From contig NZ_LMLC01000004.1 in the NCBI RefSeq assembly GCF_001421805.1, positions 310,001 to 374,000 of the forward strand: a stretch of DNA of 64,000 nucleotides, read 5' to 3'. The position numbers and the translations under genes were made by a program. The first letter of the stretch is position 1. Each line of letters begins with the position of its first letter. Below the pieces are notes generated by a model. It did not search any database. It was not told the DNA's origin and saw only the letters and a program-made list of their open reading frames with translations. Of the stretch, positions 37,427-46,900 are shown one piece after another. This DNA is from Sphingomonas sp. Leaf34. Lineage in GTDB: Bacteria; Pseudomonadota; Alphaproteobacteria; Sphingomonadales; Sphingomonadaceae.

Positions 37427-37801
37427 TTACTTGACCTCGACGGTCGCGCCAGCTGCTTCGAGCTGTGCCTTGATCTTGGCGGCTTCGTCCTTCGACACGC
37501 CTTCCTTGACGGCCTTGGGAGCCGACTCGACCAGCGTCTTGGCTTCGGTCAGGCCGAGCGACGTGATCGCGCGGACTTCCTTGATGACGTTGATCTTCTT
37601 GCCACCGTCGCCGGTCAGGATGACGTCGAATTCGGTCTGCTCTTCTGCTGCAGGAGCAGCTGCGCCGCCGCCTGCTGCCGGTGCTGCAACCGCTGCTGCG
37701 GCCGAAACGCCCCACTTCTCTTCGAGCAGCTTCGAAAGCTCAGCTGCTTCGAGAACGGTCAGTTCGCTCAGGCTCTCAACGAGTGCGTTCAGGTCTGCCA
37801 T
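37427..37801 (-). CDS. rplL: 50S ribosomal protein L7/L12
   Basis: A 124-residue stalk protein that recruits translation GTPases. An N-terminal dimerisation helix ([29 protein letters not shown]), an Ala/Gly-rich hinge (about 34-52) and the C-terminal factor-binding domain [39 protein letters not shown] are all present. GGAG lies 7 nt before ATG. It is 64 bp downstream of rplJ and followed by the shared terminator. rpoB does not follow, unlike the usual rplJL-rpoBC order. Confidence 0.98.
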   Translation of the reverse strand: MADLNALVESLSELTVLEAAELSKLLEEKWGVSAAAAVAAPAAGGGAAAPAAEEQTEFDVILTGDGGKKINVIKEVRAITSLGLTEAKTLVESAPKAVKEGVSKDEAAKIKAQLEAAGATVEVK

Positions 37802-37865
37802 GATAAATCTCCATCTCGGGGCACATGCCCCATCAGTTCAAAAAGTAACGAAAGAGCCTGCAAGA

Positions 37866-38381
37866 TCAGGCGGCTTCCTTCTCCGCGTAGGCGGAAAGCA
37901 CGCGCGCGAGCTGCGCTGCCGGAGCCTGCGTGATCGTCGCCAGCTTCGTGGCGGGTGCCACGATGAGGCCAACGATCTTGGCACGCAGTTCGTCCAGCGA
38001 GGGCAGCGTTGCGAGCGCCTTCACACCGTCGACGTCGAGGGTCGTCGCGCCCATCGCCCCACCCACGATTTCGAACTTGTCGTTCGTCTTCGCGAATTCC
38101 ACGACCACCTTGGCGGCCGCGACGGGATCGATGGAGCTGGCCAGACCGACCGGACCCGTGAGCATGTCGCCCAGCGAGCTGTAGTCGGTGCCGTCCATGG
38201 CGATCTTGGCAAGCTTGTTCTTCGAGACCTTGTAGGTCGCGCCGGCGTCGCGCATCTTGTTCCGCAGCACAGTAGACTGTGCGACGGTCAGGCCGAGGTT
38301 GCGCGTCACAACTACGACGCCGACCTCGGAGAAGGTGCGGTTCAGCTCGGCTACGGCCGCGGTCTTTTGATCACGATCCAT
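37866..38381 (-). CDS. rplJ: 50S ribosomal protein L10
   Basis: A 171-residue stalk-base protein that anchors L7/L12 to 23S rRNA. Recognised by [57 protein letters not shown] and the C-terminal L7/L12-binding helix. The start is ATG 38381 with GGAG 7 nt upstream; the open frame further upstream is leader. About 277 bp of leader precedes it on the minus strand, with several GC-rich dyads where autogenous control by L10 would be expected; no known leader motif could be matched by eye. Confidence 0.97.
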   Translation of the reverse strand: MDRDQKTAAVAELNRTFSEVGVVVVTRNLGLTVAQSTVLRNKMRDAGATYKVSKNKLAKIAMDGTDYSSLGDMLTGPVGLASSIDPVAAAKVVVEFAKTNDKFEIVGGAMGATTLDVDGVKALATLPSLDELRAKIVGLIVAPATKLATITQAPAAQLARVLSAYAEKEAA

Positions 38382-38658
38382 GCCATTCTCCACGTTTTCA
38401 GGTTCACCATTTGCATGGTGGACCCGGTTACTAACCGGAGGCGCAGACAAGCCCGCGTCTCCGGGTGTCTCGTCGATGGGGCATGGGAGAGGGCAGGCGC
38501 ACGAGGCACTCCGCAAAATCTCATTCCCCGTCTAGGTGGGAGATTAAGCGCCGGCAAACCCGGTGCACCCACTGTCTCGGACGGAGTTCGACGAGCAAGC
38601 CCGCCGAACGAAGCCGCGCCTTAGCGGAATTGGTGGGGGAGTCAAGGCCGCGCGGGGT

Positions 38659-39432
38659 CTACTCGGCTAGCCGGGCGGGCCCGGATCCGCAGCCCCGGCA
38701 GCCCGGATCCTTGGGCAGCCTGATCGTCCGGAACCGCAGCGCCAGCAGATCGATCAGCAGCAGCTTGCCCGCCTGATCGTCGCCGAACCGCGCGATCGCG
38801 CGCAGCACTTCGAGCGCGGCAAGGCTGCCGAGCACGCCCGTGACTGGCCCGAGGACGCCATCCTCGGCACAGCTCGTCTCTGCGCGCTCCGGGGCGTCGC
38901 CGACGAAACAGCGATAACACGGCTTGTCAGCTTCCCACCCGCGATAGGTGGCGAGCTGCCCTTCGAACTGACCGACCGCGGCGGACACCAGCGGGATGTG
39001 CAGCGCATGCGCCGCGTCCGCCACGCAGAACCGGGTCGCGAAATTGTCGCAGCCGTCGAGCACGACATCGGCCCCGGACAATAGTTCGGCGGCATTGGTG
39101 GGATCGATCCGGGCGCCGTGAGTCGTGACGGCGACGTGCGGGTTGATCCGCCGCGCGGCATCGGCCGCCGTCGCGACCTTGGCCGCGCCGGTATCGGCGG
39201 TCGTGAAGATCGTCTGCCGCTGAAGGTTCGAGGGCTCGACAGTGTCGTCGTCGATCAGGGTCAGCCGACCGATGCCCGCGGCCGCGAGATACTGGATCAC
39301 GGGGGAGCCGATGCCGCCCGCACCGACCACCGCGACCGTCGCGGCCTTGAGCCGGGTCTGGCCGGTGCCGCCGAATTCCTTCAGGACGATATGGCGGGCA
39401 TACCGGGTCAGTTCGTCATCGGACAGCGTCAT
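38659..39432 (-). CDS. MoeB/ThiF/HesA-family adenylyltransferase
   Basis: A 257-residue E1-like enzyme that adenylates the C-terminus of a ubiquitin-fold sulfur carrier (MoaD or ThiS). Seen: the nucleotide loop VVGAGGIGSPVIQYLAAAG, IDDDTVEPSNLQRQ, GCDNFATRF, a zinc site made of CYRC and CRGC, and SCAEDGVLGPVTGVLGS. There is no rhodanese domain, so it is the short bacterial type. ATG 39432 is preferred, 5 bp after the upstream stop; ATG 39453 would overlap it. It ends a minus-strand operon that runs from coaBC. MoeB and ThiF cannot be separated by sequence alone. Confidence 0.9.
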   Translation of the reverse strand: MTLSDDELTRYARHIVLKEFGGTGQTRLKAATVAVVGAGGIGSPVIQYLAAAGIGRLTLIDDDTVEPSNLQRQTIFTTADTGAAKVATAADAARRINPHVAVTTHGARIDPTNAAELLSGADVVLDGCDNFATRFCVADAAHALHIPLVSAAVGQFEGQLATYRGWEADKPCYRCFVGDAPERAETSCAEDGVLGPVTGVLGSLAALEVLRAIARFGDDQAGKLLLIDLLALRFRTIRLPKDPGCRGCGSGPARLAE

Positions 39433-39437
39433 GCCGG

Positions 39438-39908
39438 TCAATTGCCCGTCCATGCAAAGGTCATGCTGGTGCGGTACCAGGTATCGCCCTGCGGATCGCC
39501 GAGGTCGAGCGAATCGCGTGGCGTCCCGACAAGCACGCCGGCGGCATATTGCTCCACGGTCGGGCAATCGATCGCGCGCGGCGTGACCCGGCGCAACCGG
39601 CCCTGCGGCGTCGCGAGCACCGCGAGATCCAGCGTCAGCGTCCAGCCGCTTTCAGTCCGGACCGCCTTGTCGCATCGTCCGGCAAGCACCTCGCCGTGGA
39701 CATAGGTTGACGTATTCGCCTGCGTCGTCGCGGACCGGCGCATGCGCAGGACGGGCAGCCCGCTCCAGTCCTGCGGGGCCAGCGGGACGCCGGTCGACGG
39801 GCCGCCAGAGGACGGAAGGCTCGGGACCGTCGTCGGCGCGGGGATGGGCGGTGTCGTCTGGGCGGTCGTCGCGACAACCTGGAGCAGGGCGAGCAGCGTG
39901 GCGATCAT
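39438..39908 (-). CDS. Exported protein of unknown function
   Basis: A 156-residue protein with an N-terminal signal peptide ([18 protein letters not shown]), a Pro/Ser-rich stretch to about 45, then a small beta-rich domain holding two Cys (GRCDKAV and [17 protein letters not shown]). Its start overlaps the dut stop codon as ATGA, so it is translationally coupled to dut, and moeB-like follows within 5 bp. The family is not recognised; it seems to be a sphingomonad-type periplasmic protein placed in a metabolic operon. Confidence 0.75.
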   Translation of the reverse strand: MIATLLALLQVVATTAQTTPPIPAPTTVPSLPSSGGPSTGVPLAPQDWSGLPVLRMRRSATTQANTSTYVHGEVLAGRCDKAVRTESGWTLTLDLAVLATPQGRLRRVTPRAIDCPTVEQYAAGVLVGTPRDSLDLGDPQGDTWYRTSMTFAWTGN

Positions 39909-40342
39909 CGGCCGGTCGATCCGAAGCCGCCTGCGCCGCGGGCCGTGTCCTCGAGCGCGTCGACTTCACCGACCGACGCGCGCAGCACGATCGCGGGGAC
40001 GAGCTGCGCGATACGGTCGCCGCGCGCGATCGCGAACGGCGCGTCGCCGAGATTGGCGAGGATCACCTTCACTTCGCCGCGATAGTCGCTGTCGATCGTG
40101 CCGGGGGTGTTGAGGCAGGTGACGCCGTGCTTGAGCGCGAGGCCGGAGCGGGGACGGACCTGGACTTCGTGACCCGCGGGAATCGCGATCGCAAAGCCGG
40201 TCGCGATCGCGGCGCGCGTGCCGGGGGCTAGCGTCAGCGCTTCGGCGGAAACGACGTCCATGCCCGCGGCGCCATCGGTGGCATAGGCAGGCAAAGGCAG
40301 GCCTTCGCCATGCGGCAGGCGTTTGAGTTCGATATGAATCAT
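39905..40342 (-). CDS. dut: dUTP diphosphatase
   Basis: A 145-residue trimeric dUTPase that splits dUTP to dUMP and pyrophosphate, keeping uracil out of DNA and feeding dTMP synthesis. The five family motifs are present: [38 protein letters not shown] and the C-terminal arm [12 protein letters not shown] 40342 overlaps the coaBC stop (ATGA), and its own stop overlaps the next start. dut next to coaBC is a widely conserved arrangement. Confidence 0.98.
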   Translation of the reverse strand: MIHIELKRLPHGEGLPLPAYATDGAAGMDVVSAEALTLAPGTRAAIATGFAIAIPAGHEVQVRPRSGLALKHGVTCLNTPGTIDSDYRGEVKVILANLGDAPFAIARGDRIAQLVPAIVLRASVGEVDALEDTARGAGGFGSTGR

Positions 40343-41526
40343 GGCGCGGCTTCTAGCGCATCGGCGATGCGCTCCGCCAGTCGGGTGGCGACCGCGTTCT
40401 TGGGCAGCCGCTCCCAGCTTTCGACGCCGGTTTCGGTCACGAGGTTGACACTGTTGTCCGCGCCGCCCATCACGTCGCCCGACACGTCGTTGGCGACGAT
40501 CCAGTCGGCGGTCTTGCGCACGCGCTTGGCAACCGCGTGTTCGATGACGCGCTGGGTCTCGGCGGCGAAGCCGATCAGCAGGCGGGGACGGTGCGGGCTG
40601 CGCGCCAATGTCGCGAGAATATCGGGGTTTTCCGCCAGCGTCAGGATGGGCGTGGCCTCGCCCTTCTTGATCTTCTGCGGCACCGAATCGACGTGCCAGT
40701 CCGCGACCGCGGCGACCATGACCGCGGCATCGGCGGGCAGCGCATGGTCCACCGCGTCCGCCATCTCGCGTGCGGTCTCCACGTCGATCCGGTCGACCGC
40801 GGGCGGGGTGGGCAGCGTCACGGGGCCCGCAACCAGAGTCACGCGTGCGCCGAGCCGTGCCAGCGCTGCGGCGATCGCGAAGCCCTGTTTGCCCGACGAA
40901 CGGTTGGCGATGTAGCGAACCGGGTCGATCGGCTCGTGCGTCGGTCCTGCCGTGACGAGGATATGGCGGCCCGCCAGCCGTTTCGGCGCGGCAGGGGCGA
41001 GCATCGCCTCGATCGCGGCGACGATCGCGGGCGGCTCGGGCAGGCGACCGGGGCCGTATTCGCCGCAGGCCATCATCCCCTCGTCGGGCAGCATCACCGT
41101 CACGCCGTCGGCGCGCAACTGGGCGACGTTGCGGACCGTCGCGGCATGACTCCACATCCGCACGTTCATCGCCGGCGCGACGAGGACGGGCTTGTCCGTC
41201 GCGAGCAGCAGCGTCGTCGCAAGGTCGTTGGCGAGCCCGGCCGTCATACGCGCCATCAGGTCCGCGGTCGCGGGTGCGACGACGATCAGATCCGCCTCGC
41301 GGCTGAGCTGGATATGCCCCATCTCGGCCTCGTCCTTAAGATCCCACAGCGTCGTATAGACCTTGTCTTCGCTGAGCGCGGCGAGCGTCATCGGCGTGAC
41401 GAAATGCTGCGCGGAGTCGGTCATCACGCATCGCACCGCATGACCGCGAGTCTTCAGCAGGCGGATCAGCTCGGCGGCCTTATAGGCAGCGATCCCGCCA
41501 CCGACGATCAGGAGAATGCGCGTCAT
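40339..41526 (-). CDS. coaBC: Bifunctional phosphopantothenoylcysteine decarboxylase / synthetase
   Basis: A 395-residue fusion for two steps of coenzyme A synthesis. The N-terminal flavoprotein CoaC half (about 1-180) has the catalytic-type [24 protein letters not shown] and the Cys-bearing flap [13 protein letters not shown]. The C-terminal CoaB half shows [27 protein letters not shown] and the KIKKG loop. It heads a tight minus-strand run with dut and the exported protein through 4-bp ATGA overlaps. Confidence 0.98.
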   Translation of the reverse strand: MTRILLIVGGGIAAYKAAELIRLLKTRGHAVRCVMTDSAQHFVTPMTLAALSEDKVYTTLWDLKDEAEMGHIQLSREADLIVVAPATADLMARMTAGLANDLATTLLLATDKPVLVAPAMNVRMWSHAATVRNVAQLRADGVTVMLPDEGMMACGEYGPGRLPEPPAIVAAIEAMLAPAAPKRLAGRHILVTAGPTHEPIDPVRYIANRSSGKQGFAIAAALARLGARVTLVAGPVTLPTPPAVDRIDVETAREMADAVDHALPADAAVMVAAVADWHVDSVPQKIKKGEATPILTLAENPDILATLARSPHRPRLLIGFAAETQRVIEHAVAKRVRKTADWIVANDVSGDVMGGADNSVNLVTETGVESWERLPKNAVATRLAERIADALEAAP

Positions 41527-41536
41527 GATAGCGTCC

Positions 41537-42628
41537 CTAGCGGATAATCCGCGTCACGGTAATGCGCCGGCTGTCTTGCGCGGCGTGGACCAGATCGCGC
41601 AGGCCGTCGGGAACGAAGACTAGCCCGGTCAGCAACAACGGTGTCGCCAGCAGCGCCCAATGCTGGGTATCCTCGCGTGAGAACACAGCGATCAGCAACG
41701 CAGTCAGGACAATCGTCGCAAGCGCCCGAGGAGCGAGCGGATCGCGCCACGTCGCCCAGCCGAACAGCGCCATCCCGATGATCGGCGCGGCAAGCCACCC
41801 CGGCATCCAGGCAAGCGCAGGTACAGATGTCGCCGCCGACACGAACGCGCCAAGGCCTAGCCATCCGGTCCAATCGAACAGCCTCGCGTCGAGCGGTCTG
41901 ACGACCTGCGCCACCGCCTGCGCGTGGACCGCAAGCACGATCACGATGACGAACAATACGGCCGCCCAGCCGAGTGCTTCGCGGCGCCGTTGTTCGACCA
42001 ACGCGAACGCCAGCATGACGATCGGATAGAGCATAGCGACTGCGCAGATCACCGCGGCCGCCAGCCCCAGGGCGACGGTATCGAGCGGGCGATCGTACCG
42101 CCTCACCCCGAGTGACAGCGCAATCGCGAGCCCCGCCCCCAGCTCGGGCAATGGTGCGAACGAGGGCCTCAGCAGCGGTGCCAGGCTGACGAACAGCAGC
42201 AGCGCAACCATCGCCCGCGCGCCGCGTGCCTTCAGCGCGGGCTGGACCCGCGCATACCACTTAAACGCCACCGCAGCGGTCAGCAGACAGAGTATCGCCA
42301 TCGCCACGATATCGGGCAGCGCCGCCTGGATCACCACGGGCGTCGGCAACGCGAACGCGGCGAATGGCGCAAGCGGATAGCCTCCTGCACGCAGCGCCTC
42401 CGCCGTTACCGCGTAGTAATTGCCGCCGTGACGAACGCCTTCGACGATCGCGGCGTAGAAGGCGGTATCGGCCTGATCGGGCGACGCGGATAGCCCAGCG
42501 ATCGTGATTGCTACCATCACCGCGAGAAGCAGCGCCAACGCCGCTAGGACGCCACGAGCGGCCGGTTGGGTCATGTTGGCGAACCGCGACGGCGTTGCCA
42601 ACCAGATCGGGATCAGCGCGCGCCGCAT
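41537..42628 (-). CDS. Polytopic membrane protein of unknown function
   Basis: About 363 residues with eight to ten predicted membrane helices, the first at VLAALALLLAVMVAITIAGL. After it comes a periplasmic loop with DTAFYAAIVEGVRHGGNYYAVTAEALRAG, which resembles the first loop of membrane glycosyltransferase-like proteins (GT-C/GT87 types), though no DxD or similar catalytic motif is certain. ATG 42628 is used; ATG 42574, directly before the first helix, is also possible. It sits between ubiB and coaBC on the same strand with small gaps. Confidence 0.7.
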   Translation of the reverse strand: MRRALIPIWLATPSRFANMTQPAARGVLAALALLLAVMVAITIAGLSASPDQADTAFYAAIVEGVRHGGNYYAVTAEALRAGGYPLAPFAAFALPTPVVIQAALPDIVAMAILCLLTAAVAFKWYARVQPALKARGARAMVALLLFVSLAPLLRPSFAPLPELGAGLAIALSLGVRRYDRPLDTVALGLAAAVICAVAMLYPIVMLAFALVEQRRREALGWAAVLFVIVIVLAVHAQAVAQVVRPLDARLFDWTGWLGLGAFVSAATSVPALAWMPGWLAAPIIGMALFGWATWRDPLAPRALATIVLTALLIAVFSREDTQHWALLATPLLLTGLVFVPDGLRDLVHAAQDSRRITVTRIIR

Positions 42629-42665
42629 CGGTTCGGCCAACGCAATAGGCAGGCGCGGCGCAGCG

Positions 42666-44201
42666 TCACGTCAGACCGAACCAAGTTCCCGCGATGCCGA
42701 CGAGCGCGGCGACCACCGCCACTACCGCATAGCGCCAGCCGCCGCCGATCCGAATTACTTCGATCTCGCGCAACGGTGGAGTGGGCGGGGCACCGCCCGG
42801 GGCAGGATAATGCGCCTCGATCCGGCGGACCAGTTCGGGCAGCCGGGTCAGCGTTTGGAGATCGGCGATCAGCCGGTCGGCGATGATCGCCTCGGGGCCG
42901 AGTTCGCCGCGAATCCAGTCACGCACGAACGGTTCCGCGGCTTCCCAGAGGTTAATGTCGGGGTTGAGGCTGGTCGCGACGCCCTCGACCATCACCATCG
43001 TCTTCTGCAGCAGCAGCAGATGCGGCTGCGTCACCATGTCGAAATCGCGCGTGATCGAGAACAGGCTGTCGAGCATCATGCCGATCGACATGTCCTTGAC
43101 TGGCAACCCGCGCATCGGCTCACCGACCGCGCGCAGCGCGGTAGCGAATTCGGCGACGTCGTGATGCGCGGGCACATAGCCCGCCTCGAAATGGATTTCG
43201 GCGACACGCTTATAATTGCCCGTGATCAGGCCGTAGAGGATCTCCGCGAGCCAGACGCGTGCGCGCCGGTCGATCCGACCCATGATGCCGAAATCGATCG
43301 CGGCGATGCGGTTGCCGGGCAGCGCAAACAGGTTTCCCTGATGCATGTCGGCGTGGAAGAAGCCGTCGGCGATCGCCTGGCGCAGGAACGCGCGGACCAG
43401 CGTCTGCGCGAGGCCGGGCAGGTCGTAGCCGGCCTCGACGAGCGCCGGGCGGTTCGACAGCTTGATGCCGTCGATCCACTCGATCGTCATGACCTTGGCG
43501 GTCGAGCGCGCCCAGTCGATCGCGGGGATGACGAAATCGGGCTCGGCGGTCATGCCCTCGGCGAGCTCGGACGCGGAGGCGGCTTCGCGGCGGAAGTTGA
43601 GTTCGCGCAGCGTCCAGCGCTTGAACGTCTCGATCGTCAGCCGGGGGCGCAGCCGCATCGCCTCGGGGCTGAGCGCCTCGAGCTGGGCGGCGGCCCAGCT
43701 ATAGGTGTCGATCGCGCGCGCGAAATCATCCTCGACGCCGGGGCGGAGGACCTTGACCGCGACCTGGCGTCCGTCGGTGGTAACCGCGCGGTGGACCTGC
43801 GCGATCGACGCGGCGCCGACCGGGATCGGTTCGATGCGCGAGAACAAGGTCTCCAGCGGCTTGCCGAAGCTTGCGAGCATCGCCGCCTCGATCGTCGCGT
43901 AGGGGACGGGGGAGAGCTGGTCCTGCAGCCGCAGCAGGTCGTGCGCCGCGTCCTCGCCGACGAGATCGGGGCGCGTGGCGAGCGTCTGACCGAGCTTGAT
44001 CGCAGCGGGGCCGATCGCCTGGAACGCATCGGCATAGCGCGGCACGGCAGGCACGCGCGCGCCGAACCGGGCGATCCGCGCAAGCCGACGGACGGGCGCC
44101 GGCGTGTTAGGATCGCGCTCGATCCCGCGCAGCGCGCCGTGGCGAGCGAGGATGCGGCCCCATTTTAGGAGCCGCCAGACGTGGGTGGTCGAGGCGGTCA
44201 C
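42666..44201 (-). CDS. ubiB: Ubiquinone biosynthesis kinase-like protein UbiB
   Basis: A 511-residue atypical protein kinase-like ATPase needed for ubiquinone synthesis. Seen: the KxGQ motif AAIKLGQTLATRPDL, the Ala-rich nucleotide loop PVGAASIAQVH, VAVKVLRPG, the catalytic HADMHQGNLF and DFGIMGR. Two C-terminal hydrophobic segments anchor it (VVAVVAALVGIAGTWFGL last). The start is GTG 44201; no ATG fits. ubiE is upstream on the same strand, and the UbiE methyltransferase plus UbiB pairing supports a quinone operon, though a 265-bp repeat-filled gap separates them. Confidence 0.96.
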   Translation of the reverse strand: MTASTTHVWRLLKWGRILARHGALRGIERDPNTPAPVRRLARIARFGARVPAVPRYADAFQAIGPAAIKLGQTLATRPDLVGEDAAHDLLRLQDQLSPVPYATIEAAMLASFGKPLETLFSRIEPIPVGAASIAQVHRAVTTDGRQVAVKVLRPGVEDDFARAIDTYSWAAAQLEALSPEAMRLRPRLTIETFKRWTLRELNFRREAASASELAEGMTAEPDFVIPAIDWARSTAKVMTIEWIDGIKLSNRPALVEAGYDLPGLAQTLVRAFLRQAIADGFFHADMHQGNLFALPGNRIAAIDFGIMGRIDRRARVWLAEILYGLITGNYKRVAEIHFEAGYVPAHHDVAEFATALRAVGEPMRGLPVKDMSIGMMLDSLFSITRDFDMVTQPHLLLLQKTMVMVEGVATSLNPDINLWEAAEPFVRDWIRGELGPEAIIADRLIADLQTLTRLPELVRRIEAHYPAPGGAPPTPPLREIEVIRIGGGWRYAVVAVVAALVGIAGTWFGLT

Positions 44202-44259
44202 AGGCTGGGCGCACCCGAACGATAGATTGGTTCACGCGAGGGCGCGAAGCCTGTCCTGA

Positions 44260-44466
44260 GCTGCGCCGAAGGGGCGCGAAGAGAGGTTAGAATGGGTTCG
44301 CGCGGAGGCGCGGAGGCGCGGAGGGGGTGCGCCTCGCCGCGGCTGCTGCTTTTCATCGCCGACGAAGGGTGAGTAATGCGCTGTCGCGCGGACGCCAACC
44401 TTGCTCTCCGCGTCTCCGCGTCTCCGCGTGAACCCCTCTTCGCGTCTTCGCGCCTTCGCGTGATCA
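44260..44466. repeat. Extragenic inverted repeat with GCGGAGGC / GCGTCTCC units
   Basis: The left arm repeats TCGCGCGGAGGCGCGGAGGC and the right arm repeats TCTCCGCGTCTCCGCG and TTCGCGTCTTCGCGCC. The arms are partly complementary, giving a long imperfect hairpin between ubiE and ubiB. Translated on the minus strand it gives a DAKRG/DAETRR-type peptide, a familiar false coding signal. Confidence 0.7.
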
Positions 44467-45219
44467 CTAAATCTTCCAGCCCGAGTGGATCGCGACCAGA
44501 CCGCCCAATAGCGGCTCGACCTTGGTCTGCACGAAGCCCGCATCCGCGATCATGCCCTTGAACTTGGGCATGTCCGGGAAGCGGCGGATCGACTCGATCA
44601 GATAGCGATAGCTGTCGGCGTCCTGCGCGAGCAGCTGGCCGAGCTTCGGGACCATCTTGTGCGAATAGGCGTCATAGACCTCGGCAAAACCCGGCCACAC
44701 CGTCGTCGAGAATTCGAGACAGTAGAATCGCCCACCACGCCGCAGGACGCGGTGCGCCTCACGCAGCGCCTTGGGGATGTCGGTCACGTTCCGGATCCCG
44801 AACGCGATCGTGTACGCATCGAAGAACCGGTCGGGGAAGGACAGTGTCTCGGCGTTCGCTTCGGTCCACACCAAGCCGTCGAGACCGCGCTTCTGCGCGC
44901 GCTCCATGCCGACTTCGAGCATCTGCGGGTTGATGTCGGCGACCGTGATCGACGCGCCCGACGGCTCCATGCGGAACGCGATGTCGCCCGTGCCGCCCGC
45001 CATGTCGAGAATCTGCTCGCCCTCGCGCGGTTTCACGCGGCGCACGAAGCGATCCTTCCACAGCCGGTGCATGCCACCCGACATCGCATCGTTCATAAGG
45101 TCGTATTTGCCCGCGACGTTGGAGAAGACACCGCCGACGCGCGCGGTCTTCTCGGTGGCGGGGATGTCTTCGTAGCCGAAGGAGACGGTGTCTGGTGCCG
45201 GAGCGATGGGGACGTTCAT
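44467..45219 (-). CDS. ubiE: Ubiquinone/menaquinone C-methyltransferase UbiE
   Basis: A 250-residue class I SAM methyltransferase that methylates the benzoquinol ring. Seen: SFGYEDIPATEKTARVGGVFSNVAGKYDLMNDAMS at the N-terminus, the SAM loop LDMAGGTGDIAFR, ITVADINPQML, and the family signature YTIAFGIRNVTDIPKALREAHRVLRRGG. The start is ATG 45219; upstream residues in frame are not conserved. It is divergent from mutM with a 56-bp gap and heads the quinone genes on the minus strand. Confidence 0.97.
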   Translation of the reverse strand: MNVPIAPAPDTVSFGYEDIPATEKTARVGGVFSNVAGKYDLMNDAMSGGMHRLWKDRFVRRVKPREGEQILDMAGGTGDIAFRMEPSGASITVADINPQMLEVGMERAQKRGLDGLVWTEANAETLSFPDRFFDAYTIAFGIRNVTDIPKALREAHRVLRRGGRFYCLEFSTTVWPGFAEVYDAYSHKMVPKLGQLLAQDADSYRYLIESIRRFPDMPKFKGMIADAGFVQTKVEPLLGGLVAIHSGWKI

Positions 45220-45275
45220 GCCCTGCGCTCTAGCCGCGCCTTGTGGCGCGAGCAAATGCAACCTAGCTGCAAACC

Positions 45276-46091
45276 GTGCCAGAGTTACCAGAAGTCGAAA
45301 CCACCGTGCGCGGGCTGGAGCCTGTACTGATAGGCCAGCGCCTGACCTCAGTCGAACCGCGCCGCGCCGACCTGCGCAAGGCGATCCCGGTCGACCTGCG
45401 CCAGCGGATGACCGGGGCGACCGTCACCGCGCTCGGGCGGCGCGCGAAATACGGGCTGATCGACACCGATCGCGGTGATACGCTCATCTTCCACCTCGGC
45501 ATGTCGGGGCGCTGGCGAGTCGATCCGAGCGAGCTGCTGCCGCACGATCATCTGCTGATCGGCACGGAGGCGGGGCGGGTCGTCGCGCTCAACGATCCGC
45601 GGCGATTCGGCTTCCTCGATCTCTGGGCGACCGATGACATCGCCCGGTATCCCCCGTTCCTCATCATGGGACCGGAGCCGCTCGGGCCCGGGCTGACCGG
45701 AGCGTATCTGCTCGAAGCGCTCGAAGGGCGCGGCGCGTCGATCAAGGCGATGCTGCTCGACCAGCGAATCGTCGCCGGGCTCGGCAACATTTATGTGTGC
45801 GAGGCGCTGCACATGGCAAAGATCGCACCGAGCAGGGCGGCAGGGCGGATCTCGCTGTTTCGACTCGAGCGACTCGTCGAGGCGATTCGCACGGTGCTGA
45901 CCGCCGCGATCCTGGCTGGCGGCTCGTCGCTGCGCGATTACGTGCGCCCCGACGGCGAACTCGGCTATTTCTCGAAGCAATGGCGCGTCTATGGTCGCGA
46001 AGGCGAAGCGTGCGACTGCGGCGCTACGGTCAAGCGGTGCACGGAGGGTGGGCGCTCGACCTTCTGGTGCCCGCGTTGCCAGAAAGGCTGA
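45276..46091 (+). CDS. mutM: Formamidopyrimidine-DNA glycosylase (Fpg)
   Basis: A 271-residue bifunctional glycosylase/lyase removing 8-oxoguanine and formamidopyrimidines. The N-terminus reads PELPEVETTVRGL after the initiator, giving catalytic Pro2 and Glu3. Lys in GRRAKYG and the helix-two-turn-helix LDQRIVAGLGNIYVCEALHMAKI are present. The C-terminal zinc finger reads CDCGATV...CPRC, so the first Cys pair has one residue between rather than two. Translation starts at GTG 45276. Divergent from ubiE. Confidence 0.97.
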   Translation: MPELPEVETTVRGLEPVLIGQRLTSVEPRRADLRKAIPVDLRQRMTGATVTALGRRAKYGLIDTDRGDTLIFHLGMSGRWRVDPSELLPHDHLLIGTEAGRVVALNDPRRFGFLDLWATDDIARYPPFLIMGPEPLGPGLTGAYLLEALEGRGASIKAMLLDQRIVAGLGNIYVCEALHMAKIAPSRAAGRISLFRLERLVEAIRTVLTAAILAGGSSLRDYVRPDGELGYFSKQWRVYGREGEACDCGATVKRCTEGGRSTFWCPRCQKG

Positions 46092-46199
46092 GCGAAGTCG
46101 GTTGACGATTCGGCTCGGAGTGGCTAGGGCCGCGGCTTCGAGAGGGCGTAGGAGCAATCCGGCGCCCCTTTTTATTCATTCGAACATCCAGAGGGCTTC

Positions 46200-46463
46200 A
46201 TGGCGAACACGCCGCAGGCGAAAAAGCGTATCCGTCGCAACGACCGTCGCGCGGAAGTGAACGGCAACCGAGTCGGCCGTATCCGTACCTTCATCAAGAA
46301 GGTCGAGGCGGCACTCGCGTCGGGCGACAAGGGCGCAGCGACGACCGCACTGGCCGCGGCACAGCCTGAGCTTCAGCGTGGCGTCGCCAAGGGCGTGCTG
46401 CACAAGAACACCGCGAGCCGCAAGTTCGCGCGTCTGACCAAGGCCGTCACTGGGCTCGCATAA
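46200..46463 (+). CDS. rpsT: 30S ribosomal protein S20
   Basis: An 87-residue basic helical protein binding 16S rRNA. Recognised by [17 protein letters not shown] at the start, [16 protein letters not shown] in the middle, and [20 protein letters not shown] at the end. AGAGGG precedes ATG. It is followed by a strong terminator and then dnaA, a gene order common in alphaproteobacteria. Confidence 0.98.
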   Translation: MANTPQAKKRIRRNDRRAEVNGNRVGRIRTFIKKVEAALASGDKGAATTALAAAQPELQRGVAKGVLHKNTASRKFARLTKAVTGLA

Positions 46464-46501
46464 GCGAGCGTCCAGGGTATAGGCATCGTCGAAGCGGATC
46501 A

Positions 46502-46529
46502 CCCGCCGGGCATCCCCGGCGGGTTTTTT
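46502..46529 (+). terminator. Rho-independent terminator of rpsT
   Basis: Stem CCCGCCGGG (46502-46510) pairs perfectly with CCCGGCGGG (46515-46523), with a four-base loop, followed by TTTTTT. Confidence 0.92.
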
Positions 46530-46672
46530 GCGTCTGCGAACATAACCCAGGATAAGCTGTCGGAATCCGAGGATTCCCCGCGATTCGAGTGGTGCACAAT
46601 TCCGTCATGACAAGATCAAATTCGCAAAAAATACGTAAACACAGCGACTTATAAAAATATCGACGCATTTCC

Positions 46673-46702
46673 GCGGGTTGATCAAGTCAACCCGCTTTAT
46701 TT
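46673..46702 (+). promoter_or_regulatory. Perfect hairpin in the AT-rich dnaA upstream region
   Basis: GCGGGTTGA (46673-46681) and TCAACCCGC (46687-46695) form a perfect 9-bp stem with a five-base loop, followed by TTTATTT. It lies about 200 bp before dnaA, in the 46530-46900 gap, which is locally AT-rich between about 46600 and 46710. It could be a second terminator, a leader attenuator, or part of a replication control region. No exact TTATCCACA DnaA box was seen in the gap. Confidence 0.6.
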
Positions 46703-46900
46703 CGAAAATGTGACGTATCCAGGCCTTGCTCGGATCGCCGATCGCTTCATAACGGGGGCACAGCGACGGTGGTTTCCACCGCTGCATCATACAAACAGGG
46801 CGAAGATGCCGGATGACCCTTGGGGTCGTCGGGGGGACCATTTTCTGTCGGAATTATATCACCAGCGCGATGCGTCGCGCGGGGTCGAGGAAGTGTGCGC

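Noticed and set aside
44198..44467. Open frame between ubiE and ubiB giving an Arg/Glu/Ala-rich peptide
   Set aside because: It is produced by the short-unit inverted repeat and has no conserved protein features.
46673..46702. Reading the dnaA-upstream hairpin as proof of oriC
   Set aside because: No exact DnaA box was found nearby and oriC often lies away from dnaA in alphaproteobacteria.
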